Source: Sialis fuliginosa
Lineage: Eukaryota; Arthropoda; Insecta; Megaloptera; Sialidae
Assembly (NCBI GenBank): GCA_961205875.1
Contig: OY540810.1
Coordinates: 7,936,001 to 8,000,000, forward strand
Length of the DNA: 64,000 nt
Reading direction: 5' to 3'
In this document: piece by piece, positions 14,150 to 25,325 of the stretch
Position numbering within the stretch: the first letter of the stretch is position 1
Layout: each line of letters begins with the position of its first letter
Program-made: the position numbers and the translations under genes
Notes under the pieces: model-generated
Told to the model about the DNA's origin: nothing
The model's database searches: none
The model's input: only the letters and a program-made list of their open reading frames with translations

Positions 14150-15371
14150 AGGTCAGTTGGGGTATCTGGGCCCAGGGGGTAACTGGGTCATGGGTTTTTT
14201 CTATGTAATTTGTGAGGGTAATTTCATTTCAAGCGGTTGGCAACACTGAAGGACAATAACGTCTCCCTTCAACAACTAGTTTCATGTCTCTAAGTGTTGT
14301 GGTTTTCGTCTAGTAATTTTTTGAATTTTGTAATGCAAGTTTTCCAAAACAACGTGGTGTCAACTTGATTTTATAAAATATCTACAGGTTCACTGTAAGT
14401 ATTATCAACATAACAGTTGATTTAGCATAAATTAGAAGCATAATAGAACCTTAAAATGTTACTACCAGTACGTGTTCTCTTTTAGGTTATAAGCTTGAGG
14501 GGATGGCCCAGTTACCCCCAAAATCTTTTAAAAATGGGGTAAGTGGGCCATATGATTGGGGTATCTGGGTCCGCCTCGAGCCCAGTTATATGAATATTGT
14601 GTTGTAAAAGTTTATGGAAAATCAAAAGAAAATTTCAGGTTGTACATAGCAAAAGTGACAAATAAAACGAATACTGGGTATAATGTCATGTTTTTAAAAC
14701 GCCATTACCAAACAATGAAGTTTGTGGAAACAGAAGAAGAATCCTACGTTGCCAGAAAGGATGTAGTAAGAAAGCTGTCAAAGCCCCTTAAAAGCAGCTC
14801 TGCTAGATTCAAAGATATGATCAGCTTCACTAATAATTTAAGTGACTTATTGAACATTTATTAACATTTTGTTAACTATCTATATAATATTTACTTTTAC
14901 TTATAATTTCACCTCTTGTTCCTCAATAAAAGTTGTGTTATTCAAAAATTTGAATTAATTACATACCCATTCGTTATGTAGGAATTCTCTTGCATCGTCG
15001 ATAACTCGACTATGGTGTGGTTCAAATGACTTGTTGTAATTTTTTTAAGGGGTTTACATGTTTACCAACAGGCCCACTTACTCCAATTCAAATAACAATA
15101 ATTTGTATGAAACCAAGACCCTTATGGTCCAGTTACCCCAATTTATAGAGGTAACTGGATCCATCAGACTGTTTTTTTTGTTTTTTTTTTTCAATAAAAA
15201 TGTAAAGAAAATTATATTCTACTATTATATATTTTAAGATAACATATTGTATTATAAATAAAAAAATATTTTAGATTTTAATATAACTTATTAGTGGTTC
15301 TCAAGCAAGTATAAAGTCAGAAATTACCCGCTCACGTTGTAAAATCATGGCCCAGATACCCCAACTGACCT
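14150..15371 (+). mobile_element. pogo-like non-autonomous transposon, TA duplication
   Basis: The terminal inverted repeat is about 24 bases, beginning AGGTCAGTTGGGGTATCTGG on the left and mirrored at 15348-15371. The element is flanked on both sides by TA (14148-14149 and 15372-15373). It carries extra internal copies of the terminal motif type (GGCCCAGTTACCCC and GGGGTATCTGGG forms near 14165, 14505, 14558, 15070 and 15126), as expected of transposase-binding subterminal repeats. Inside lies a coding remnant resembling a transposase C-terminus. TA duplication with such termini is typical of the Tc1/mariner-pogo group. The catalytic part is missing, so the 1.2-kb copy is a deletion derivative. 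Confidence 0.75.
14589..14864 (+). pseudogene. C-terminal remnant of a pogo-like transposase
   Basis: From about YEYCVVKVYGK the frame stays open to a TAA at 14862. The segments YGKSKENFRLYIAKV, YNVMFLKR, FVETEEESYV and DVVRKLSKPL follow the pattern I know from C-termini of insect pogo/Tigger-like transposases: a small strand-rich domain ending with an acidic stretch and an I/V-V-x-K-L-P-x-P-like motif. No DDE catalytic core or DNA-binding domain precedes it. The nominal ATG at 14556 lies inside a subterminal repeat and is probably not a real start. The frame is unbroken, so loss is recent or the fragment is short enough to have escaped stops. Confidence 0.5.
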
Positions 15372-15373
15372 TA

Positions 15374-15881
15374 GTTGGTCTCATTTGAAAACTAAGTAGT
15401 TGTAGTTTATGAAAATTACTCCAAGAATAGTATTGTTACCCTCTTAAATCTAATTAAACGATAAATTCTTGAATTATTAAATCGAGTAATAAATACTGCA
15501 TAAAAATAAATTTTTAATTTGCTTGTAGGTGTTATAATACGTATATGTAAATCTGTTTGAACATTTCTACAGAATGAGTCGATAGTGTATATTTCTTTGA
15601 AGATATCTTTTATCTTTTAAAAGATAGAGAAAAAATTTAAATTTTATATATTACTCTAATTATAAATGCAGACAGTAAAATTTTATTTCTATTAACTTAA
15701 TAAGTAATTCATGCGAAAAAAAATGTATTTGTTAATTGTATAAGAACATATTATGCAAAAATTTATCATTTAAACGTTTAATCAGATTTAAGGGGATGAA
15801 AAAGTAATTAGAAGAGTATATACACTATTCTTGGGGTAATTTTCATAAATTACAACTACTTATTTTTCAAATGAGACCAAC
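15374..15881. mobile_element. TA-flanked MITE sharing the TA of the pogo-like element
   Basis: Inverted arms of about 57 bases start GTTGGTCTCATTTGAAAA at 15374 and end with the mirror at 15881. TA at 15372-15373 and 15882-15883 flanks it. No coding capacity is visible. The left TA is also the right TA of the pogo-like element, so the two elements abut exactly, one having used the other's target duplication or both having used a TA-rich hotspot. Confidence 0.7.
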
Positions 15882-16481
15882 TAGATTATAATTGTTTGAA
15901 AATTGGCTTTTGCCAAATTTCTTATATGCTTCCGCGGAATATGAATGGAGGCAATTCGATCCTTTACTGGACAGTTTCCTTTTGAGGTCAATGGGCTGCC
16001 ATCTGTTTTTCTTCATTTTAAATAGTCTCCACCCCTGATAACGTATGTGTATTGTAAATGTATGTTTTCTCAAGGAGTGTAGGACAACATTTCTCATATT
16101 TTCCTTCAATGTTTAATAAACAAAAAGTTATATTTATATACGTTATTGTGACGTCGCTGAAAAGTACCGAAAAATGTTGAAATGCAAAATGTGATGTGTA
16201 TTTGTTTCATCGATAAGAAAATATTATTTATGTTTTGTTTGTAGTACGTGACATTATCTGTATTCATTTGTTTTGAAAATATGTGTACTACATAATATAT
16301 TCTCACTGTTTGCTCTTCGTTTTGAACATGTATGAATATCATTTAGTTGAATCATTTTATTTACCTGAATTATAAACTTTTGATTACACTTTCAAGTAGA
16401 TAAGTAATATTTTTTATTATTGTCTTAAAGGGGAAAAACACTGGGTAAATCGGTTTTTCCGTAACAGTGGCTCTCCCCCTT

Positions 16482-16733
16482 AAGCCCAAATTTTGTAAAA
16501 AAAACTTTAAAAATATTATAAGACGCTCTGTGCAAAAATCTGAAATGATTTACCACCTGTGAGAAAAGATATTGTCAAAATAAAATCAATAAATTTATAT
16601 ACTCGCAATGTTAAATTTATTGATTTTATTTTGATGATATTTATGTTCGCAGATGGTGAATCATTTCAGGGTTTTGCATTGAGCTTGTTATAATATTTTT
16701 AGTTTTTTAAAATAAAATCTGGGCTTACTCTTG
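16482..16733. repeat. palindromic repeat (MITE-like)
   Basis: Two diverged inverted arms of about 115 bases face each other. The left runs from GCCCAAATTTTGT through ATCTGAAATGATTTACCA to AAAATAAAATCAATAAATTT. The right arm carries the mirror from about 16615. The spacer is short. No target duplication was found and no coding frame is present. Confidence 0.55.
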
Positions 16734-16929
16734 TTATTGTTTTTTTAATTTTCCGAGAATTACATGACTCAAGCAAGAGCAACAATTTTAGTTTGTATTG
16801 AGGCGAGTTTGTGCTCGACGTTGTCAAATTTAATTTGATTTTATATTACTTATTTTTTATTTTATTTTTCTAACAATAAGATAGAACAAAAACCAAACTG
16901 GAACTAAAGCAAAATAATAATAAATGTAC

Positions 16930-17075
16930 ATTTAACTTCCATGCTCCGAAGAGAATGAAAGTATTGTGATAGGGTCGATGCTTGTGTCTATCTGTCTGTA
17001 AAACTTTCTTTGATCAACGATAACTTCTGTAAAAATACACCAATTTGAATTTTTTTTTGTAAAATGTTCGTATCT
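16930..17075 (+). repeat. further copy of the 2875 repeat family
   Basis: Gaatgaaagtattgtgatag, ctgtctgtaaaactttcttt and cgataacttctgtaaaaat match the 3' part of the 2875 copy. More diverged than the other two. Confidence 0.4.
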
Positions 17076-17428
17076 GCAAGGACTTTTTTGCCTGAAAGTA
17101 TTTATATTAAGAATTATAAAAAGAATATTTTGGGACATGTATTTAACTAATTGTAAAATATGACAACTAAAATGTTTGGGACGAATATAAAAAAGTTTTG
17201 GATATAATATTTGCAGTTATTCATGTTAACGTAGTTTTGAATGATATTGACCCAAATCTGAAAAGCCGTGCAAGCAATATATTTTATTAAAGAAACAATG
17301 TATGTATAGTATAATATCGCGTGCTCCATTATTGTAAGTAAAACTAAAATATATCACTTTCTTTGTCTTTTTAACCTTAGCGTATACAAATATTTTGATC
17401 ATTATAATATTTGTCATCATATCAAAAA

Positions 17429-18317
17429 TTAGGGCTGCACAGGAAAGTCAGAAAAGAATCTCGTCTCGGTTCGATATCGAATTTTAAAACGGCTAGTCTC
17501 GTCTCGTAACCGTAACTGAGGCGAGATCGAGACTAACCCCGAGAAAACTCGGTTTCGTGTGATTTTTTTATTAATTAATAAGGAAATTTTGAATTGTAAA
17601 GAATCTTATATTTATAATTAATTTTATTTTGTTATTAATTATTATTTTAAGATTAATTATAAATAGTTAATTTTTACTAATAACACAGCCACACAAAAAA
17701 ATATAGAACTTTTTTTAGAGGCCATTTTTAAAATAGCCCCTTATCCGATTTATTTGAAAATAACCTCGAAAAATTCAATTTTCATATGTTCGAAAATTAG
17801 GTTTTTCGAGGTTTTTTTCGAAATGAATCAGATAATGTGCTATTTTGACCTCAAATTCGGATTCAGCGTCTCAAATTACATAGAAATACAATGGTGTCGG
17901 AAAAAGTTCCGTACCTTTTTTTGTGTGGATGTGTTATTAATAATCTCAGAATCTCTTAATATCGATCTTGGCTTCTGGGTGTAAGCCGCGTCGGTTTAGT
18001 CGTGTTATCGGTCAACGTTTCGTCACACATTGCAGTGGACATCTTCAAGGCTCTTCTAAAAGAGAAGCCAAGATCCATATCAAGATCACCGCGGAAGCCT
18101 CAAGACTTGTATGGCTCTTCATGTCGAGATTCTCAATGAGATTTATAAATAAAGTTGATATCGTCTCGTTCTTCTCTCGTCAATGTTTCAGGTGGTTTCG
18201 TATCTATCTCGTGAGGTTCAAATTTAAGTCAATCTCATCTTGGTCTCGATCTCGTTTCGAAATTGAAACGAGACACCAAAAAAAGTATCATCTCTGCTAC
18301 TCAGCTTGCAGCCCTTA
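17429..18317. mobile_element. hAT-like element, family with GAGACGAGAC motifs
   Basis: Ends TTAGGGCTGCA and TGCAGCCCTTA are inverted with one mismatch. The flanking octamers are ATCAAAAA (17421-17428) and ATCAAATA (18318-18325), an 8-bp target duplication with one change, which is diagnostic of hAT elements. The 889-bp body has subterminal tctcgtctcggt-type motifs near both ends and no transposase. A smaller inverted-repeat-bounded insertion lies inside at 17964-18075. The copy at 54093 belongs to the same family. Confidence 0.7.
17964..18075 (-). repeat. segment bounded by a 13-bp inverted repeat, with a GAAACG hairpin motif
   Basis: GATCTTGGCTTCT at 17964 and its exact mirror at 18063-18075 bound 112 bases inside the hAT-like element. 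On the minus strand the interior reads TTGAAGATGTCCAC, then a loop, then GTGTGACGAAACGTTG. This GAAGA-N-stem-GAAACGTY layout recurs in the palindrome at 58033. The motif resembles the hammerhead-like segments described for Penelope-like retroelements, but that link is only inferred. Confidence 0.4.
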
Positions 18318-18469
18318 ATCAAATAAATGACCGTAAATCTATCAGAACCTATCAAAATACGTTAATTCTGCAAAAATACATATGTTCCATCAATTCGATT
18401 CACACAAATACACTTTAAAAATCAATAATGCAATAATTTAACTCAGATGAGCGATGGGAAACACATAGT

Positions 18470-18700
18470 CATAGACCGAGCGCGTGTTCCAGCGTTCCGC
18501 ATGCTGCGCCGGTTGGTTTGTTGAAGGGGGAGGGAGGGGGGGAGGGGGTTGTTCACGTGGGATTGTAGACGGGGGCGCCGCCGCTCGAGTCCTCTCTCTG
18601 TCGTGTCTCTCTGTCCATCTCTCGCGTCACCACGGCAACCGCGGGGGCGGAACACCCCCTATCTCCTAACCCCGCGCACTCGTTTATTGACTGACTGAAC
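18470..18700. promoter_or_regulatory. GC- and CpG-rich island, possible promoter
   Basis: About 230 bases are strikingly GC-rich in a genome that is otherwise near 70% AT. They have many CpG dinucleotides, an E-box CACGTG near 18555, and a G-rich stretch around 18523-18548 with at least four G runs. On the minus strand a TCAGTC initiator match places a start near 18696; on the plus strand no initiator stands out. The two short frames that cross it on opposite strands look like composition artefacts. A hAT-like element ends about 150 bases to the left. I read this as a possible promoter or 5' exon, but no exon was linked to it. Confidence 0.3.
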
Positions 18701-18759
18701 GCCGGGTTTTGTGAATGAATGAACGAAAAAGCTTTTCTCTTTCACTCTTGGGATCCGGT

Positions 18760-20290
18760 CGTTTTTTTCAATCCGGCTCTTTTAAAATTTTTCTCTCAAC
18801 GAAAATTACTTTTTTAATTATGTAGATGTCTATTGTTTCAGAGGAATTAGGATTTTTTTTAAATAATATATTAAGGAGTTGAGCAGGATACAAAGACTGT
18901 ATTATAAAACTGAATAAGTAATCTTGTTTATGTTTTCACAAAAAAAGTTTACATTACAATTAGAATAACCTGGATAAAATAAAACAAATATGTTTTTCTT
19001 TTTTTCTCTTTGTTTATTATCCATATGTTTAATATATTTAGTGTTTCATACTGAAATCAGGAAAAAGGAAGATTTCTAGAATAGAAACATTGTGTCTGTC
19101 TCTCTGTCATATCCTTCTTACTACTGAACCATTCGACCTATATATAATAGAAAGCTGAGGTTTGGCATTATTATAGTAAATAGAATATACATTTTTCTTT
19201 ATTTTCCAATAAACCTGAGTTACAAAAATAAATTTTGAAATTTTTGATGCTTTTTAAAGGGAGCAAATGTGTTATCAAAAAAAAATATGTAATCCCGGGG
19301 TATTAAATGAAATCTAACAATTAAAGGAGTTTAGATATGTAAACGTTTTATTATTATTGTAATCTTCGTTTAATAAATTTTCAAAATAGTCGTAAAAATA
19401 TTTTTACGATTATTTTACTCATATTTAAAAAAGTGATAGTGAGAAAAATCTGAAAAAATTGGGAATATGTCTAATGATATCGAGATCACATGAAAATTAT
19501 CAGTATTCACATTTATTTTTTTGAAAAAAATTTAAAGCTAGAATATAGGTAAATGAAAAATACATTGTGCTGCCACCTTTTCGATAGTATTTAAAATAAT
19601 CTAAATTGGTTCTTAACTTTGGTAATTTAATCTGTGGTATGGGACACTAATACGCGAGGCTCGACTCATACTGGTCATTTTTATAGTAATAGCAAATGTA
19701 GCTTAATTTACTTTACCTCATGTTTTAATTAATTAGTTTAACTATATTATCCTAGGACCTAGATGCATGAGTTACGCCTATATGGAGGCAAACATGTAAC
19801 ATTGTTTAAGTAATTAACTGTGTGTGAACTATGAACTAATTAAATTGTTAATAATTTCAACCAAGTAGTTGATCACATACAATTACTTATCTTTCAGTAT
19901 AAATTTATTGAATAATTACTTATTTTAACGTCCTCACATCACCAAAAGTAAATTATATCCTATCCCAACTATTGCCAACTATATGGCATACCGAGTCCAT
20001 GGAGAATAGAGAAGAGAGAGGAATCTGAAAACTAGCGATTTGAATATTTTTATTGTAAAAATAATGAAATTTGTTTTCTTCTACGCATTCACAAAAAAAT
20101 GCGTTCTTTGCCATTTTTTTATATTATTTTATACACGTTTCTGGTACATTCTACATTGTCTGTATTGGTTTTTTATACACATAGGAATAGAAAGGTATTT
20201 TAATTTTAGTAGTTGCGACACTTTTATTTGTATAAACAGCAACGGATTTCCTTATAGATAGGAATATGCCTAGGGCGCATTGTTATACAA
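18760..20290. other. no gene recognised downstream of the GC island
   Basis: Apart from the old repeat at 19085, this is AT-rich and unannotated. I looked for exons with good splice sites that could follow the GC island on either strand and found none that I would defend. Taccgagtccatggagaata near 19990 recurs at about 44180. Confidence 0.5.
19085..19235 (+). repeat. old insect-type dispersed repeat
   Basis: Tgtctgtctctctgtcatat, ctactgaaccattcgaccta and agctgaggtttggcattatt follow the usual order of decayed insect retroelement or Helitron-like tails (sugar-like phrase 'two-fold tgtctg, then ccattcgacc'). Boundaries are approximate. Confidence 0.35.
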
Positions 20291-20293
20291 CAT

Positions 20294-20447
20294 ACAGAAA
20301 TCCTTGTTTTATATAATATAATGAAATCAATATTTTCTTAATATAAGAAATAAACTCTTAATCCAACTATATTATTGTTGGACGAAACAATAGGATAATT
20401 AAGAAAATATAGTTTTCGTTATAAATAAAACAATGATTTCTTGGTCT
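20294..20447. mobile_element. foldback MITE, GACCAAGAAATC family
   Basis: Arms run from agaaatccttgttttatata to a mirror ending atttcttggtc. The centre has CTCTTAATCCAACTATATT and attgttggacgaaac. Related copies are at 50114 and 59497. Confidence 0.6.
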
Positions 20448-20490
20448 AATTGTAAGTCAAAGTTTTTGCAAGTGTATTTATGCACATTTA

Positions 20491-21051
20491 CAGCACCGGC
20501 TTTATTAAAGCTAAATATAAACAGTTTTAATATTTTTTAAATCCAAGAAAAATCGATTATTTGATAGCTGCTAATATTCAGCAACCCAGAAAACCTTTAA
20601 TAAGGTATTAGCTGAGATATTAACTAATCAACTTATTTGTTAATTTATCAATTTAAATTTGTTAATAACAGGGGAAGGAGGTCTCGACGGTCTTAGGGTA
20701 TTTGATAGTCTGAAAGTTAATGATAGAAGCTATATTTAAAAAAAAAGTTGGGATCTGTACCGTTGCACCAAGCTGAAATATTAACTATTCAATTTATTTG
20801 TTAATGTATCAATTTCATTTGTTAATAAGAGGAGAAGGGGGTCTCGACGGTCTTAAAGTTAATGATGTAAGCTACATTTAGAAAAAAAAGTTGGGGTCTG
20901 TAGGATCGCGCCAAGCTGAGATATTAACTATTCTTGTTAATTTTTCAATTTTAATAGACATTTTTGTTGATTTTTTAACATTTTTTTAAGGGGAGAGAGG
21001 GCGGAAAAATAAATCCCACCCAGGGCGCCAAACTTGCTAAGGCCGGCTCTG
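20491..21051. mobile_element. hAT-like element with perfect 8-bp duplication
   Basis: The ends CAGCACCGGCTTTA and AGGCCGGCTCTG are imperfect inverted repeats. CACATTTA is present exactly on both sides (20483-20490 and 21052-21059). The 561-bp body has no gene. Most of it is a tandem repeat. The preserved duplication points to a fairly recent insertion. Confidence 0.75.
20610..20990 (+). repeat. tandem repeat, about 2.5 units of 140-160 bp
   Basis: Three unit starts read AGCTGAGATATTAACTA at 20610, AGCTGAAATATTAACTA at 20771 and AGCTGAGATATTAACTA at 20913. Each full unit carries GGAGGTCTCGACGGTCTT or a close form and a run of A before GTTGGG. The second unit has a deletion and the third is partial. 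The array sits inside the hAT-like element and so multiplied there. Confidence 0.75.
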
Positions 21052-21150
21052 CACATTTATCTTAACACAAAAAAAAATGTTTCAAACTTTGATAACCGCT
21101 AGGTTAATCCGTAAACCGAGGTGTGACATTATGACGTAAATTAAGTTAAA

Positions 21151-21371
21151 TAAGGTACTGGCACCAGTCTTGGATATGACACAGTAAGGACTATTTTTTA
21201 ATTAAATGTACTGAATTAGAAATATTTGATTACTACGATTTCTGAATATTAATCTATATACATTTAACTGTCTTACAGTGTGATTTGATGACAATTGGCC
21301 GCAATAGGTGTCAAATTGGTGGATATTTAAACTTAGTTATTAGTATAATTTATTTATTAATTATTATATTA
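21151..21371. mobile_element. truncated copy of the TAAGGTACTGG MITE
   Basis: It begins TAAGGTACTGGCACCAGTCT and follows the 44263 copy through ttatttattaattattatatta, then stops. The decamer TTAAGTTAAA lies immediately left (21141-21150) and again at the break (21369-21378). The right half and right end are absent. Confidence 0.6.
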
Positions 21372-21379
21372 AGTTAAAC

Positions 21380-24239
21380 ATTTCTGATTAAGATTTACAA
21401 AGCCTTGTATATATGTATATTTTTATTTTATGACGGGAAACATGAAATGGTATATCCGTTGCTTAGAACAAACTATAAATCTAATCTTAAAACGTAACTT
21501 ATAGTATATTTTCTAGAAATATTTAGAGCATGCGGTATGAAAAATGATATCTGGAATGTTGTTTCATACAATGTTTATATTTGCTTTAAGACTGAATAAA
21601 ATGTATTATTATGTTATAAAAAAGTTATAAAATATTTGTTTTGTTGATTAGATATATATAGGTATATACGAAGATTATTTTATATTATTAGTATTTACTA
21701 ATGTACAATGTACACTCACAATCAGTTATCAAAAGTAGTGAACACCATAGATATAGAATATGTATCTAAATCGAAAATCTAAAGAGATAGAGCGTATTGT
21801 GGGTGTATGCTTGTCTTTATTTAACCATTTTGACGCGACTATATTGCGAAACATTACCCAGCTAGACACATTTACATCATGTTTGCAGCATATTTAACTC
21901 ACTCATCACGACGTTGTGTGCCTTCGATGTAAACTTTACCGCATATTATGAGTTTACACAAATTTAAGTAATATTTGAATAAAATTTTCCCAAATAAATG
22001 ACAAATTTTGAAATTAAACTCATGGTGTGATGTAATAGACATAGACATGTTTGCATAGACATGAAGTAAATTTGTTTATTCAAACAAAAACTCATGTTGC
22101 TATAAATTTTATAAAAACTTATTTGAATCAATTTGTGATCATCATAAATGTCTAGCTATGTCATTACTAAAAATGTGCACATTTTCCGATAAAAATAAAA
22201 GTGGTGTAATTTATATTTTGTTTTCATATTATCAATTTTGAAATTTCATATAAGAAAGGTGATATTCCTGTGTAATATAAAATATAAAATTTACATAAAA
22301 AAATGAATAAACGAATGAAGGATTGTACTGGATATTTCACTGACATTTACATTTTTTTTTCTAAAATAAATGTCGATTTCCGGTGTTTTTTCGAGTCGTG
22401 GATTATAGTCAGTTTTCGTATCGAAGGGAAAAAATATACAATCGACTTTTGCGTCCAAAAGGTTAAACATGAATGTAAAAAGATAGAAAATAATACTCTA
22501 TCTTCATTTTTTTAAACAAATTTTTACATATTATATTAATACAGAATGCGCAGTCCATGCGTCTATGTCTATGGTGAACGCCACTAATTCTCAAGTCATA
22601 TTGATTGAAACATTGCACACAGCCGAAAAGACGCGAAAACGTGGTCAAACCTGCAAAGCATAATTCTATGTTAATCAAATCAGGCAGAACTAAGCTTTAA
22701 CTGCTAATAGTTGTTACAATTTTAACACACAAAATACATGTTTGTACGTCATAGGTTTTGGCCACGTTTTCGCATCTTTTCGCCCGTGTGCGTTGTGGAA
22801 TTTAATAATAATAATTCAAACAAATTGCCCAAAAACTACGCTCTTGGCCCAATAAAAAACTGGTGAGAGAAAAATTATATTTTCTAAATGGCTCACCACT
22901 TTTCATAACTGACTGTACATACGAATCCATACGATATTATATAGGTCAGATGAATTCATGAAGCATTAAAAATTACAAAAACTGACAAATGTATATTATA
23001 TTTTGCCAAGTCAGAACATTCCATGATATAACAACTCCACTATAATCAAATATATTATATTTATGAGCTACCCATAGGCGTAGCTAGCAAGAGTTCGTGG
23101 AATGAGAGGGGGATTGTGATAAATTAATATGCAGAGATATATTAAATATGTATGAATCCGTCCTCGAGAGGGGGTGGGGGTACATCACAACATTCGTTAC
23201 GCTTATATGGAATTATCTTGATATTCTACGTCAGTATGTAAAGCTAATTATGTAGATATATAATAATATAATAATTTGAAAATTGAAATTTGAAAACGTT
23301 TTGAATTACTGCACGTAAGTATTACGTTAATTATTAATTATACATTTATAAATATAAAGAAAAATGTATAAAGGGAAAGTAAAACTTCCCCCAATTTATT
23401 TATTAGATTCACGAGAAATGAATCATTAAAGCCTTTATAAGAATATCCATTTCTCTGAAATATGATACTCTGTCACCAGGAACGCATTGTTCCCCTCATC
23501 GTTTGTTCTATAACATTAAATAATTACAACAGTAAATTGATAATAAGAATTCATAGCGAATCATTGGAAATGCTGTTAAAAAACTACGAACTTATCTTAC
23601 ATCTGTTCAAATATAGCATAAATAAATATTCTGATGTGTATTTTTGAAAATATATTTGCACTAACAGTAAAAATTGTACTGAATGACATACATTTTAATG
23701 TTTATTTACATTAATATTTGCAATTATAATTGCGTATTTTTATTAGGTATTTTATAAGAAAATATTTATTTCAAAAGTAAATAATATACAATACGACCTC
23801 TCTTAAAGTATACTTCCTAAGGGTCGATCCAGACTATCGTGCCGGTCTCGCTCCAATCAATAGACAATGAAATCATTCACACTATAGATAGCGCTTCGGT
23901 ATATATAGTGTGCTTGACCCTAAATGTGTAAACTTCTCTAAACGTATAATTTCCCTCTTTGTCTCTTTCCTACCAAGGTTATGTTTAACTTTGAATAGTG
24001 TGTGTAACTATCACATGAAATTATCATACTTATACTATTAATATAAATCAAAAATATTTAAACTATAGTTTAACTTTATGCGAATTAAGTTTTTATCAAG
24101 TAGGTAAAAAAGAAATATACTCTAAGAGGTTATCATGTTCCATGTGTTTTAGATTCCATTAAATCTCCTGTAAAAAAAAAATACAAAATATTATTATTGA
24201 AAAAATGCTACTTGGTTGTTAATAAAGTCTTAGATTAGA
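21380..24239. other. mostly unannotated AT-rich DNA
   Basis: Besides the TIR element at 22616, a decayed pair ccataggcgtagctag (23069) and gttacgcttatatgg (23197) may be ends of a hAT-like remnant, but no target duplication was found. No gene. Confidence 0.5.
22616..22793. mobile_element. short TIR element
   Basis: CACACAGCCGAAAAGACGCG followed by aaaacgtggtcaaacct (22616-22652) faces its mirror at 22753-22793 with about four changes. The 100-bp middle is AT-rich. No target duplication was confirmed. Confidence 0.6.
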
Positions 24240-24590
24240 AAAATTTATAAATGCATAATAAGCAACCTAGTCCATTATACGAAACTGTTACCATAACTCG
24301 ATGGCAGCCATATTTTACTTTATCAAATATCATTTTCAGTGTTTAATTAAATTCCATAGATGTGGGTTGAAAATTGTTATACTTTAAATTACAATTGAAT
24401 TTGGTGAAATGATGGTTCCGAATCGACATTTATCTGTTAACGCATTATCACTTAATTAATTGTACTTTTAAATGCAATATAAAACATTTATTATTAATTA
24501 ATTTAATAATTCCAAACATTAAGATCCGAATAATATGTCATTGACTTTACGGAGAACATTTTTGCGAAGCACAATGATAATCTGCCCTGA
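24240..24590. repeat. dispersed repeat, second copy
   Basis: Same block order as 8140-8745, with internal deletions: tgcataataagcaac, acgaaactgttaccat, atatcattttcagtg, gcaatataaaacatttatta and ttttgcgaagcacaatg. No ends were defined. Confidence 0.55.
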
Positions 24591-25251
24591 TTACCCCAGG
24601 GCAAATACCGGTCCTTCCAGTCATCCATGTCTGGTTGTGATACAGTCAACAGTGACGTAAATAACTGGCTTTCAGTATACAAATGCTAACCATGTAAATG
24701 TACTATATTTATTACGAATATATGCAACTACATACCAAACGTTACATATAAAAATAAATGCAGTATAATTAAATCAAACGGCAATAACAAAGTAACAAAA
24801 TATTTACAATAAAACTACACAACCCAAAAAATAGTTAATAATTTGGCAAAAACAAAAAACCAATAAAACACTTAAAATTACTGAACTGGTCCGAATAACA
24901 CTAATTTCACGACGATTGGTGAGGAATATGGTAAAATAGGATCCTCCTCGTCGCCTTTTAAACGAGTATCGTAAGAGCTTCACTGAACGATTGTTGTCAG
25001 CGCACTGCCATCGGCTCTCGATGCCACAAGTTTTGAAAATTATAAATTATAAAATCTCCTTTTGCATAACCCAGAGCGATAACACCTTTATGTTACAGCG
25101 TAACAAAGTAAAAATAAATAAATTTATTATGTTTATATTTTCTATATTAGAAGTTTACAATACCTATATTCATTAATGTCAAAAAAGCAAACAATGATAA
25201 CACTTTTAGAATTTATAAAATTATTAAATAATAATAAAACTTTATTTAACT

Positions 25252-25325
25252 AAAGGAGTTGGAGTCGGCACTTTTCTACGGACTCCACCTAAAATGGCTT
25301 AGACTCCGACTCACAGCCCTGTTTC
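25252..25325. mobile_element. right-end fragment of a CAGGGCTGTG hAT-like element
   Basis: GGAGTTGGAGTCGGCAC followed by tagactccgactcacagccctg matches the ends of the families at 31257 and 60820. The next eight bases are TTTCATTG, but no matching octamer next to a left end was found upstream. Treat it as a solo end. Confidence 0.45.
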
